Shown here: in pieces, positions 1 through 7,583 of the stretch
Layout of the letters: each line of letters opens with the position of its first letter
How positions within the stretch are numbered: the stretch's first letter is position 1
Assembly: GCF_023242945.1 (NCBI RefSeq)
Contig: NZ_JALKFT010000001.1
Location: 186,001 to 250,000, forward strand
DNA: 64,000 nucleotides
Origin: Frankia umida
Lineage (GTDB): Bacteria; Actinomycetota; Actinomycetes; Frankiales; Frankiaceae
Reading direction: 5' to 3'
Position numbers and translations under genes: made by a program
Notes under the pieces: generated by a model
Databases searched by the model: none
What the model was told of the DNA's origin: nothing
What the model saw: only the letters and a program-made list of their open reading frames with translations

Positions 1-239
1 TTGTCGCTTGCGCCATAACCGCGCAGATCGGGGGCGACGACCCGGTACCCCGCGTCGGCCAGTGCCACCAGCTGATGCCGCCACGACCACCAGAACTGCG
101 GATATCCGTGCAGGAGCAGGACCAGCGGGCCACGGCCCTGCTCGGCGACGTGCAGGCGGGTCCCGTTGGCGGACACGTCACGGTGCTGCCACGGCCCGTC
201 GATCAGGACACTGGCTGGCTCTGGAACGCTGTCCTCCAT
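1..239 (-). CDS. alpha/beta hydrolase (epoxide-hydrolase-like), N-terminal part
   Basis: Only the first 79 or so residues lie inside the window; the rest runs off the left edge. The visible part starts with ATG at 239 and contains LLLHGYPQFWWSWRHQL followed by GYRVVAPDLRGYGASD. The HG-Y/F-P oxyanion-hole segment and the DLRGYG turn are typical of the alpha/beta hydrolase family that includes epoxide hydrolases and haloalkane dehalogenases. The nucleophile and catalytic His are outside the window, so the substrate cannot be judged. It lies 39 bp downstream of the holin-like gene on the same strand and is probably cotranscribed with it. Confidence 0.8.
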   Translation of the reverse strand, partial: MEDSVPEPASVLIDGPWQHRDVSANGTRLHVAEQGRGPLVLLLHGYPQFWWSWRHQLVALADAGYRVVAPDLRGYGASD

Positions 240-278
240 CGCCTGCCAGGATGGCAGATCGGTGGCCGGGCCGGACGG

Positions 279-818
279 CTACCGGCCGTCCAGTACGGCG
301 GGCTGGCTGGGGACGGGACGCTGGCCGTGTGTCGGGGACGCCTGATGGGTCGCCGGGTCGTGCGACCACGAGGCCGTGGCGGGCGCGGGGCCCGCGGGCT
401 TCGGTGCGCCGGTGGGCCGACGCAGAAACGCGATGTCGTCCTTGACGGTCTGGATGGTCCGTTCGGGCGGGGACAGCCGGCGGAATCTGGTCACCGCGAA
501 CAACGCGAGGATGCCCGCCACGACCAGGTACAGCAGGGCGGTGATCAGGTAGGACCAGTACCGTTCCAGACCGGCCCAGGTGAACAGCTCACCGAGGAAG
601 ATCGTGACGGCGATCAGCGCGCACAGTCCGAGCCCGCCGGCCACCGCCAGGGCGCCGATCCCCAGCGCGGCCGAGGTGGCCTGCCGGGTGAGTTCGGCCT
701 TGGCCAGGTCGATCTCCTGCCGGACGAGCAGTGAGACGTCCCGGGTGGCCAGGGCCACCAGCTCACCCAACGAAGGCTCCCGACCCTCCCTGGTCCTGCC
801 GGCACTAGTCGACGACAC
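279..818 (-). CDS. DUF1469 / phage-holin-superfamily-III-like membrane protein
   Basis: The 179-residue product has a cytoplasmic N-terminal helix rich in charged residues (SLGELVALATRDVSLLVRQE) and two adjacent hydrophobic segments at about residues 55-80 and 88-110. A polar Pro/Ala-rich tail follows. This matches the actinobacterial DUF1469 family, often annotated as phage holin family protein, in which membrane-associated helices precede a two-helix hairpin. The function is not established, and the holin label does not imply lysis. The start is GTG at 818 with a GGGAGG element 6 nt upstream. It is followed on the same strand by the alpha/beta hydrolase and is divergent from the Fic-like gene. 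Confidence 0.75.
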   Translation of the reverse strand: MSSTSAGRTREGREPSLGELVALATRDVSLLVRQEIDLAKAELTRQATSAALGIGALAVAGGLGLCALIAVTIFLGELFTWAGLERYWSYLITALLYLVVAGILALFAVTRFRRLSPPERTIQTVKDDIAFLRRPTGAPKPAGPAPATASWSHDPATHQASPTHGQRPVPSQPAVLDGR

Positions 819-1100
819 CCCTGTCCTCCCTCACCTCGGTGCGACCTGCCACCGCGCCACCCGAACGGCCCGGATGCCACGGCCGACCGGCCCCTCTAGC
901 GCAGTCTGCCCCGCCTGACCGGTGGTCGGGGCCAAACGACGCGGCTGTGGTCCTGTGACCCCGCCGACCCGACCGCCCCGCGGCGCATCCACGGGCAGGT
1001 CGAACCGAGGGTCCGCGGTGGCTGTGACAGGCCCGCCGGCCCGGTCGCACCGAACGGTGCTCGCCTCCTGCGGGTGGCCCATACCGGTAGCGTGCTCACT

Positions 1101-2045
1101 GTGAACTCCCGCCCGTCCGGACCAGTGCTCACCGACGATCCGCTGGCCCGCGTCGCTGCCCTGCCCGGCGTCCGCGAAGCGGCGGACTCCGCCCGCGCGG
1201 CGGTGGACACGCTGCTGCGCCACCGTGTCCTGCGCCGCCAGAGCGCCGAGGTCACCACCGAGGCGTCGCTGCGTGCCGCGCGCGCCTCGGCCAGCCTTGA
1301 GGGCCACGACGTCAGCCTGGACCTGCTCCGCCAGCATCTCCAGGACGCCAACAGCGACATCCCCGGCGACCCGGCGTCCACCAGCGACCCGGTGTCCACC
1401 AGCGGCATCGACCCGGCGCTGCCGGTCGTGCTGGGGACGGTCCGCCTCTACGGCGAACTCGGCATCCTCGCCCCGGCCTGGGAACGCGCGCCCCGGCAGG
1501 CACTGGCCCGCATGCACGTCCTGCTCGGACGCGGAGTCCTGCCCGACGAGCTCCTCGGCCGCCCCCGGCCGGACGCCGGCGGACCGGACCTGATGGACCC
1601 GCTGCGGTTGGGACCGCCGCCGAGCACCATGGAGGCCTCGGTCCGTCTCGACGGCCTGACCAGGCTCCTCGTCGCCCCGACCACCGCGCCGGCGATCGTC
1701 GTCGCCGGGGTCGTGCACGGCGAGCTGCTGGCGCTACGCCCCTTCGGCGTCCTGGACGGCGTGATCGCCCGCGCGGCCGCCCGGCTGGTACTGGTCAGCC
1801 GTGGGCTCGACCCGAAGGCCCTCACCGCGACGGACGTCGGGCATCTCGAGGCCGGCGGCCCCGAATCGGACCAGCCGACGGACGAATCGCCAGCCGCGCC
1901 CGTGCTCGACTACCGCGCCGCGGCCGACGCCTATGTGCATGGTGGCGCCGCCGGTGTGATCGCCTGGCTGCGTCACAGCGCCCGGGCGCTGGAGCTGGCC
2001 GCCCGGGATTCCCTGGCCATCTGCGAGGCCCTCTCCCGCGCCTGA
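1101..2045 (+). CDS. degenerate Fic-fold protein next to the Tad locus
   Basis: The product is 314 residues if translation starts at GTG 1101. I chose this start because TAGCGT (1088-1093) lies exactly 7 nt upstream, the layout of a leaderless actinobacterial mRNA; GTG 1074 is the alternative. Around residues 55-70 the segment ASASLEGHDVS matches the Fic inhibitory pattern (S/T)xxxE(G/N). Near residue 205, LRPFGVLDGVIARAAARL aligns with the Fic loop HPFxxGNGRxxR, but the His, Asn and the first Arg are missing. AMP transfer is therefore unlikely. Relatives occur in actinobacteria beside the CpaE/TadA genes and are variously annotated as oxidoreductase or Fic family; the real function is unknown. 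No dehydrogenase motif was seen. Confidence 0.65.
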   Translation: MNSRPSGPVLTDDPLARVAALPGVREAADSARAAVDTLLRHRVLRRQSAEVTTEASLRAARASASLEGHDVSLDLLRQHLQDANSDIPGDPASTSDPVSTSGIDPALPVVLGTVRLYGELGILAPAWERAPRQALARMHVLLGRGVLPDELLGRPRPDAGGPDLMDPLRLGPPPSTMEASVRLDGLTRLLVAPTTAPAIVVAGVVHGELLALRPFGVLDGVIARAAARLVLVSRGLDPKALTATDVGHLEAGGPESDQPTDESPAAPVLDYRAAADAYVHGGAAGVIAWLRHSARALELAARDSLAICEALSRA

Positions 2046-2127
2046 GCGGCTGGCCGGCGGCCTGGCGGAGTCCCTGGTCACGCAGGCTTGCCGCCTTACA
2101 GGCAACCGATCAGGGTACCGGTTTGAC

Positions 2128-2156
2128 GCCCTGTGGATGACCGTCATCCACAGGGC
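2128..2156. promoter_or_regulatory. 13-bp perfect inverted repeat upstream of the ssd/tad operon
   Basis: The sequence reads GCCCTGTGGATGA, then CCG, then the exact reverse complement. It starts 3 bp downstream of a TTGACG that could be a -35 element, and 57 bp before the ATG of the CpaE/Ssd gene. Each arm contains TCATCCACA, one mismatch from the DnaA box TTATCCACA, arranged head to head. It could be an operator, an intergenic hairpin at the 3' end of the Fic-like gene, or a pair of weak DnaA sites. There is no T-run, so a classical terminator is less likely. Confidence 0.5.
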
Positions 2157-2212
2157 CTTCGATGGCGCATGGTGGTCCGGTCCGCTCGTATCCGACCGGG
2201 AATCGAGGCGCC

Positions 2213-3430
2213 ATGTCCCCCGCGCTGCCCCCGCCGACCGCCACGCCGCCGCCGGCCAGAACTCCCCCGCCGACAGGCCCCGCGCCCTCCGATCACGGCA
2301 CAGGCGGGCAGCCGCACCGGCCGCTGCTGGTGACCGGCCAGCCAGAACTGCTGGAAAGGCTGCTCCGGCTGACCGACGCCGCCGCGGTGGAGCCGACCGT
2401 CGCGCTCGATCCGTCCACCGTGCGCCAGGGCTGGGTGTCCGCGCCCCTCGTGGTCGTGGGCATGGACCGGGCCGCGGCGTGCCTTTCCGCCGGCCTGCCA
2501 CCGCGACCGCGGCTCGTGCTCATCGGTGACAGAACCGCCAACAAGCGGGTGTGGGAGTACGGCGCCGACCTTGGCGCCGACCATGTGCTTTTCCTGCCGG
2601 CGGCGGCGGGCTGGCTCACGGCGGCCTTCGCCGAGTTCTGCGATGCCGACCGAACCCCCTGCGCCACGATCGGGGTGGTCGCCGGCCGGCGGGGCAGCGG
2701 CTCCTCGACGCTGTCCGTGGCGCTCGCCCTCGCCGCGCTGCGCAACGACCTGCGCACCATGCTCATCGATGCCGATCCGCGGGGCGGTGGGCTCGAGCCC
2801 GGTTTCACCTGTCTGATTCCCGCGGTCAGGGATGGCGGTGGGAAGCTCGGCATCGGTCCCGGGGTCGGGCTCCCCGCGGGCGGGGAGCACCGGGGCGAAC
2901 TCTCGGTGATCACCTGGGACGAGCAGGCCGGTCCCGAACTCTCGTCCCTGGCCATGACCGACCTGCTGGCCACCGCCCACGCCACATCCGACCTGGCCGT
3001 GGTGGACCTGCCGTGGCAGCCGGATGACGCGGCCGCCGTCGCCGCCGCCGCCTGCCGCACTGTCCTGCTTCTGGTGCGGGCGAACCCGCAGTCGGTGATG
3101 ACGGCGCGACGGGTCGCCACGGCCATCTCCCAGCACTGCGCCGACGTGCGCGCGGTGATCCGTCTGGACGGCACCCCACCACCCGGCGCCGCGCCGTCGG
3201 ATGCCGGGTCGTCGGATGCCGGGTCGTCGGATGCCGGGTCGCACGCTTCGGCGTCGGGCCGTCCACCCGCGCAGCCGCAGACCCCGGAGCAGGTCGGCCG
3301 CGCCCTGGGCGTGCCCGTCGCCGGAGTGCTGGCCGGCGTGCCGTCCGCGTTCGACGACCAGTTGCTGAACGCTCTGGGGCTGCTCGACGTCCGGTCCGCC
3401 GGTGGCAGCGGCTCGGGAGCCCGGCCATGA
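2213..3430 (+). CDS. ssd: CpaE-like / septum-site-determining protein Ssd (helicase/secretion neighbourhood)
   Basis: This 405-residue MinD/CpaE-superfamily protein belongs to the family found beside TadA and a DECH helicase in actinobacteria (Rv3660c in M. tuberculosis). The N-terminal half is receiver-like (LLVTGQPELLERLLRL, LVLIGDR). The C-terminal half is the P-loop fold beginning GVVAGRRGSGSSTLSVALA. The deviant Walker A lysine is replaced by Ser, as also happens in the known Ssd family (there to Ala), so ATP hydrolysis is doubtful. In related systems CpaE proteins place the pilus machine at the pole, and Ssd inhibits septation when overproduced. The start ATG 2213 was chosen for its GAGG 5 nt upstream; ATG 2162 is in frame but weaker. 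The stop overlaps the tadA start by 4 nt. A Ser-Asp-Ala-Gly-Ser repeat sits near the C-terminus. Confidence 0.85.
   Translation: MSPALPPPTATPPPARTPPPTGPAPSDHGTGGQPHRPLLVTGQPELLERLLRLTDAAAVEPTVALDPSTVRQGWVSAPLVVVGMDRAAACLSAGLPPRPRLVLIGDRTANKRVWEYGADLGADHVLFLPAAAGWLTAAFAEFCDADRTPCATIGVVAGRRGSGSSTLSVALALAALRNDLRTMLIDADPRGGGLEPGFTCLIPAVRDGGGKLGIGPGVGLPAGGEHRGELSVITWDEQAGPELSSLAMTDLLATAHATSDLAVVDLPWQPDDAAAVAAAACRTVLLLVRANPQSVMTARRVATAISQHCADVRAVIRLDGTPPPGAAPSDAGSSDAGSSDAGSHASASGRPPAQPQTPEQVGRALGVPVAGVLAGVPSAFDDQLLNALGLLDVRSAGGSGSGARP
3196..3240 (+). repeat. three perfect 15-bp tandem copies inside ssd
   Basis: The unit GTCGGATGCCGGGTC occurs three times with no spacing and no mismatch. It encodes a Ser-Asp-Ala-Gly-Ser type linker between the P-loop domain and the last 60 residues. 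The length keeps the reading frame, so copy-number changes would only lengthen the linker. Confidence 0.9.
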
Positions 3431-4731
3431 CGCTCCAGTCGGCCCGAACATCGCAGCCTCGCCGGCCATCCGGGCCGGCCGGCCGGCCCGCACCCACCGC
3501 CGCGGCCCACAGGACGACGGCCCGCGGCACCGACGAGGTGCGCATCGCCAGCGCCGGGTTCGGCGGCGTGGCGGGACTTGGAAACCGGCGAAGGCTCGGG
3601 GACGGTCTCGGGGACGGCCCGCGGGATGGGGACAGGCTTCGCGGTGGGGACGGGGGCGTGGGTGGGGTCGGGGCCGGTCCGCTCGAGGAGTTCCTCACCG
3701 ACCCGCACGTCACCGATGTCCTGGTCAACAGCCCCGATGAGGTCTGGGTGGAGCGGCGCGGCCGGCTGACCCGAACGTCGGTCAGATTCACCGACGAGGA
3801 AGCCGTGCGGCGCCTGGCCATCCGGCTGGCGGCCGCGGCGGGCCGGCGGCTGGACCTGGCCATGCCCTTCGCCGATGTCCTGCTTCGGGACGGCACCCGC
3901 ATGCACGCCGTGCTCGCGCCGACCGCCCTGCGCGGCACCTGCCTGTCGCTGCGGCGGCCGCGGCGGCATCCGTTCACCTTTGACGAGCTGCTGCTCGCCG
4001 GGACGATCAGCCCGGCGGTGGCCGCCGTCCTGCACGCGGTCCTGACCGCCCGGCTCGCGATCGTCGTGACCGGCGGCACCGGTACCGGCAAGAGCACCCT
4101 GCTCGCCACGCTGCTGGGCGCGGTGCGCCCGGGCGAACGCATCGTCCTGGTGGAGGACACGGCCGAACTCGTCGTGCAAAGACCCGGCCTGGTGCGGTTG
4201 GAGGCGCGACCACCCAACATCGAGGGCGCCGGTGAGATCACCCAGCGTGATCTGGTCCGGCAGGCGCTGCGGATGCGCCCGGACCGGCTTGTCGTCGGTG
4301 AGGTTCGCGGGCCGGAGGTCCTTGACCTGCTGGTCGCCCTGAACACCGGGCACGAGGGCGGGTTGAGCACGGTGCACGCGAACGACACCGCCTCGCTGCC
4401 CACCCGACTGGAGGCGCTCGCCGCCCTCGCCGGGCTGTCGCGAGCGGCCGTGCACAGTCACATCGCGGCGGCCCTGCACGCCGCCGTGCACCTGCGCCGT
4501 GATGCCCAGGGGCACCGGCGGGTCCACGCGATCGGGGTGTTCCACCGCACCGCGGACGGCCTGGTCCGGGTCGTGCCGGCGCTGGCCACCCCGCCCGCGG
4601 CGGGCGAGCGGCGGGGCGCCGGTCCGGTGGCCGCGCCCGGCCTGCCGCTGCTGCGTGGCCTGCTGAGTGCCCGAGGGGTCGCTCTGCCGGCGCTGGCCGA
4701 GCTCCCCGGTCTGATCCGGGGGCCAGCGTGA
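3427..4731 (+). CDS. tadA: Tad/Flp secretion ATPase TadA (CpaF family)
   Basis: This 434-residue secretion ATPase powers assembly of Flp-type pili or a related type II-like secretion apparatus at the inner face of the membrane. The N-terminal domain (EEFLTDPHVTDVLVNSPDEVWVE) is followed by Walker A GGTGTGKSTLL at about residue 220, the Asp box region LVEDTAEL, Walker B-type RPDRLVVGEVRGPEVLDLL, and the His box GGLSTVHAND. All the usual catalytic motifs are intact. Residues 35-85 are a Gly/Arg/Asp-rich low-complexity stretch unusual for the family. It overlaps ssd by 4 nt (ATGA) and the tadBC gene by 4 nt (GTGA), indicating translational coupling in one operon. Confidence 0.93.
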   Translation: MTLQSARTSQPRRPSGPAGRPAPTAAAHRTTARGTDEVRIASAGFGGVAGLGNRRRLGDGLGDGPRDGDRLRGGDGGVGGVGAGPLEEFLTDPHVTDVLVNSPDEVWVERRGRLTRTSVRFTDEEAVRRLAIRLAAAAGRRLDLAMPFADVLLRDGTRMHAVLAPTALRGTCLSLRRPRRHPFTFDELLLAGTISPAVAAVLHAVLTARLAIVVTGGTGTGKSTLLATLLGAVRPGERIVLVEDTAELVVQRPGLVRLEARPPNIEGAGEITQRDLVRQALRMRPDRLVVGEVRGPEVLDLLVALNTGHEGGLSTVHANDTASLPTRLEALAALAGLSRAAVHSHIAAALHAAVHLRRDAQGHRRVHAIGVFHRTADGLVRVVPALATPPAAGERRGAGPVAAPGLPLLRGLLSARGVALPALAELPGLIRGPA

Positions 4732-6092
4732 CCGGCCGGGCGCCGGCCGCCGTCGCGCTGGTGGCCAGCGGCCTTCTGGCCTGGCTGTTCGCCGGCCCGG
4801 TGGCGGCGGTGGTGGTGGCCGTCACCGCCGGCTGTCTGTATCGCGCCGGCGGCCACGCCCGGCGCCGCCACCATCAGGCGCGGGTGCGGGCACGGGCTGA
4901 GGATCTCCTCGCCGCCGTCGCCGCCGAGCTCGACGCCGGCGGACCACCCGCGGTCGCACTCCACGCCGCGGCGAGCGGTGTGCTGGCGACCACGCGGCGC
5001 GCCGTGGCCATCCCGGGCGGCGGCGGACGACCCGGATCAGGGTGGATTCCGCTCGACCGGCTGGCGGCCGCGCTCGCGGCGGCGGACGACCCGGGCGATG
5101 TGCTGTGCGCGTCCGAGGCGGGGTCGGTCCGTCAGCTCGGCATCGCCTACCGGGTCTGCACCCGGGCCGGCGCCCGGCTGGCACCCGTCGCCGAGATGCT
5201 CGCCGCGCTCGCCCGCTCCGATGCCGTGCGCGCCGCGGAACTGTCCGCGGCGCTGGCCGGGCCGCGGGCCTCCGGCCGGCTGGTTGCCGCCCTGCCGATC
5301 GCCGGGATCGCCTTGGGCTCGCTCACCGGCACCGCGGTACTGCACACCCTGCTGGCCACCCCGGCCGGTGTCGCCTGCCTGCTGATCGGCGGGCTCGCCG
5401 ATCTCGTCGGCCTGCGCTGGTTACGGGCCTTCGCGGACGGGGTGCAACGGCGCGCCGGCCCGGTGGCCGTCGATGCCCACCGCCTGGATGTCACGGGCGG
5501 TGACGATCAGCGTCGGGCCAGGGCACGGCCCGACGCCGGGGCTCGGCGCGCGCGCCTGCTCGCTGATCTTCCGCTTGCCCTCGACCTGATCGCGGCGGCG
5601 CTGCGCAGCGGCGCGACACTCGGCGCGGCCTTCGTGGCGGTCGGTTCCGCCACCGGCGGGGAGCTGGGGGAACAGCTGCGGGCCGCGGCGCGTGCGTTGG
5701 CCGCGGGCGCGGACGTGCCCTCGGCCTGCGCCGACCTGGTCGCCGCCACCCAGCCGCGGCACAGGCTCGACCTGTTCGGCCGGTGGAAGTGGCGTGGCCC
5801 CCGGGGCTCGCCGAGCTCCCGATGGCCGACGCTGGCCCAGACGGCGGTCACCGCCTTCGACCGGGCCCACCGTTCCGGGGCTCGGCCGGCGGCGGCCCTG
5901 ACCCGCCTGGCCGAACGAGCCCGCGCCGAGAGCCACGCGGAGACCATCGCCGCGGCCCGGCGAGCCGGTGTGCTCGCCGTGGCGCCTCTTGGGCTGTGCT
6001 TTCTCCCCGCCTTTCTTCTGATCAGCGTCGTTCCCCTGGTGCTCGGCACCCTGCCGGCGCTGCTACCGGCCCAGGCCCTGGCTGGCACCTGA
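4728..6092 (+). CDS. fused TadB-TadC inner-membrane platform protein
   Basis: This 454-residue protein carries two type II secretion F-type (T2SSF) regions in one chain. Region 1 covers about residues 45-240: a cytoplasmic helical part with ADDPGDVLCASEAGSVRQLGIAYRV, then a hydrophobic hairpin around ALPIAGIALGSLTG and GVACLLIGGLADLVGL. Region 2 covers about residues 255-454: LLADLPLALDLIAAALRSGA, then a terminal hydrophobic hairpin GVLAVAPLGLCFLPAFLLISVVPLVLGTL. In mycobacteria and streptomycetes these are usually two adjacent genes, tadB and tadC. Residues 350-370 (KWRGPRGSPSSRW) look like an inserted basic loop. The start is GTG 4728, overlapping the tadA stop. The platform should anchor TadA and pass pilin into the fibre. 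Confidence 0.82.
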   Translation: MTGRAPAAVALVASGLLAWLFAGPVAAVVVAVTAGCLYRAGGHARRRHHQARVRARAEDLLAAVAAELDAGGPPAVALHAAASGVLATTRRAVAIPGGGGRPGSGWIPLDRLAAALAAADDPGDVLCASEAGSVRQLGIAYRVCTRAGARLAPVAEMLAALARSDAVRAAELSAALAGPRASGRLVAALPIAGIALGSLTGTAVLHTLLATPAGVACLLIGGLADLVGLRWLRAFADGVQRRAGPVAVDAHRLDVTGGDDQRRARARPDAGARRARLLADLPLALDLIAAALRSGATLGAAFVAVGSATGGELGEQLRAAARALAAGADVPSACADLVAATQPRHRLDLFGRWKWRGPRGSPSSRWPTLAQTAVTAFDRAHRSGARPAAALTRLAERARAESHAETIAAARRAGVLAVAPLGLCFLPAFLLISVVPLVLGTLPALLPAQALAGT

Positions 6093-6139
6093 CCTCCATC
6101 CACTCGTCGTCCCGCCCTGCCCCCGCCCGGAGGACTCCC

Positions 6140-6499
6140 ATGTCGTCGCCTTCGCCAAGAACGTCCCGCCGCATCACCTTCTTGGGGCGGCGCTCGGCCC
6201 CGGCCCGCCGCCGCGCCCCAGCTGGCCGGCGCATGCAAGCTGGCCGGCGCATGCAAGCTGGTCGTCCTGTTCCGGTTGGCCGTTCCAGCTCCGCTGGCCG
6301 GGTGCTCGGGCGTGCGCTGGTCGCCTGGTGCCGCCGTCCTCGCGACTGGCGCGACCGGGGCATGTCCACGGCCGAATACGCGGTGGGAACCCTCGCCGCC
6401 GTCGCGTTCGCCGGCGTGCTCTACGCGGCCGTGACCAGCTCGGCGGCCAAGGCCGCGGTCGCCGGTCTGGTGCAGCGCGCCCTGGCGGGTACGTTCTGA
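6140..6499 (+). CDS. DUF4244 Flp-type pilin-like protein
   Basis: This is a 119-residue protein with a long basic leader and one hydrophobic helix near the C-terminus. The junction reads GMSTAEYAVGTLAAVAFAG: a Gly, then a processed segment with Glu at +5 and Tyr at +6, the type IVb (Flp) prepilin signature. I infer that it is the main pilin of this Tad locus, processed by an unlinked prepilin peptidase. The family is catalogued as DUF4244. The start ATG 6140 has GGAGG 6 nt upstream. The leader of about 75 residues is far longer than usual and contains a duplicated Arg-Arg-Met-Gln-Ala-Gly motif. Confidence 0.8.
   Translation: MSSPSPRTSRRITFLGRRSAPARRRAPAGRRMQAGRRMQAGRPVPVGRSSSAGRVLGRALVAWCRRPRDWRDRGMSTAEYAVGTLAAVAFAGVLYAAVTSSAAKAAVAGLVQRALAGTF
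6221..6256 (+). repeat. two perfect 18-bp tandem copies in the pilin leader
   Basis: GCTGGCCGGCGCATGCAA is repeated back to back and starts a third copy (GCTGG). It encodes the doubled GRRMQA segment in the long leader of the Flp-like pilin and preserves the frame. Confidence 0.85.
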
Positions 6500-6516
6500 G
6501 CGGCGGTGACCGTGGC

Positions 6517-6981
6517 GTGGGCGAACTCGGCCGACAGCCACGGCCCGCCGGCCGCGATGACGACGACGATCGTGGTCAGGCCACCGCGGAGCTCGCGGTC
6601 GGGCTCCCATCCCTGGTAGCGGTGTTCCTGCTCGCCGTATGGATGCTCGCCGTCCTGTTCGGCCAGGGACGCTGCGGCAACGCGGCCGGTATCGGTGCCC
6701 GGCTCGCCGCCCGCGGCGAATCGGACGCGATCGTCACCGCCGCGGCCGCCGCGGCGGCGCCCCCGCACGCCACCGTGCGGCTGTCCCGCCACAACGGTCT
6801 CATCGACGTCGAGGTGTCGGCGAGCATCGGGATGGCGGCCCTGGGGCGGAACGGGCTGCGGCAGGTCGTGTCCGCCCACGCCGTCATCCCAGCCGAGCCG
6901 AACCTGCCCCCGGTGGCCGACCCCGATGGCGACAGCCATGACGGCGAGGAGATCCACCGCGGCGACGGCGGCGGCACATGA
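6517..6981 (+). CDS. TadE-like pseudopilin
   Basis: The product is about 154 residues if started at GTG 6517. A CTG overlapping the pilin stop is also possible, so the start is uncertain. The diagnostic part is RGQATAELAVGLPSLVAVFLL, a TadE N-terminal helix with Gly before the cleavage site and Glu at +5. It is followed by about 100 residues of extracytoplasmic domain with alternating small residues. TadE proteins are minor pseudopilins matured by the same peptidase as Flp. It lies 17 nt after the pilin and overlaps the next gene by 4 nt, so it belongs to the tad operon. Confidence 0.8.
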   Translation: MGELGRQPRPAGRDDDDDRGQATAELAVGLPSLVAVFLLAVWMLAVLFGQGRCGNAAGIGARLAARGESDAIVTAAAAAAAPPHATVRLSRHNGLIDVEVSASIGMAALGRNGLRQVVSAHAVIPAEPNLPPVADPDGDSHDGEEIHRGDGGGT

Positions 6982-7583
6982 GCGGATTTCCGTCGCCCAC
7001 CCGGGCCGGGTTTCCCGCGCACGGTCCAGGCGCGGGCCGCGGCACCTCCGGCCGTTCCGATGACGGCTCGGCGACGGTCTGGCTGCTCGCGGTGCTCTTC
7101 CTTCTGATGTGGCTGGCCGGGGTCGCCTTCACGCTGACCACGATCGGTGCGGTGCGCGCCCGGGCGGCCACCGCGGCCGATCTCGCGGCGCTGGCCGCGG
7201 CCGGTCTGCCACCGGCCGGCGCCGAGACCGCCTGTGCCCAGGCCGGGCGAGTCAGCGAGCTGGACGGGGCCCACCTGGTCGGATGTCGCATCGTCGCCGA
7301 CGCGGTGGAGGTCACCGTCCGCGTGCCGCTGCCCCTGATGTTCGGCCTTCGGGCCAGCGTCACCAGCACAGCCCGCGCCGGACCATGGGCCCGTGCCCCC
7401 GGGGTGTACCAGCCGGTGAGCCGTCCCGGCGACGGACGGCCTGCTCAGGACCGGACGTTGGCAGGGGTGGCCGTGTCGCGTGCGGTGGACTCAGCGGACG
7501 ACGTGCGATTGCCGCGAGCCAGGTCGGCGACCCGGGCGACGATGCGGTCACCACGACGCGCAGGCGTGACCGGCTGCGGCTGA
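6978..7583 (+). CDS. helicase/secretion-neighbourhood TadE-like protein
   Basis: This 201-residue protein starts at ATG 6978, overlapping the upstream stop. After a polar leader it has DDGSATVWLLAVLFLLMWLAGVAFTLTT, a TadE/TadG-like hydrophobic helix. Next comes RARAATAADLAALAAA, typical of the actinobacterial family next to TadA and the DECH helicase (Rv3655c type). It lacks the +5 Glu, so processing like a pilin is uncertain. The last 46 residues overlap the convergent LapA-like gene on the other strand by 139 bp. The C-terminal tail therefore looks like an extension past the family's usual end near residue 130-140. Confidence 0.78.
   Translation: MSGFPSPTRAGFPAHGPGAGRGTSGRSDDGSATVWLLAVLFLLMWLAGVAFTLTTIGAVRARAATAADLAALAAAGLPPAGAETACAQAGRVSELDGAHLVGCRIVADAVEVTVRVPLPLMFGLRASVTSTARAGPWARAPGVYQPVSRPGDGRPAQDRTLAGVAVSRAVDSADDVRLPRARSATRATMRSPRRAGVTGCG

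Noticed and set aside
2690..2730. Loss of the P-loop lysine in Ssd as a novelty
   Set aside because: The actinobacterial CpaE-like family already lacks this Lys (Ala in the mycobacterial protein), so the change is normal for the family.
2293..4545. 750-codon minus-strand frame across ssd and tadA
   Set aside because: It is antisense to two clear genes with intact motifs, and its composition (Arg/Pro/Gly) is that of a shadow frame.
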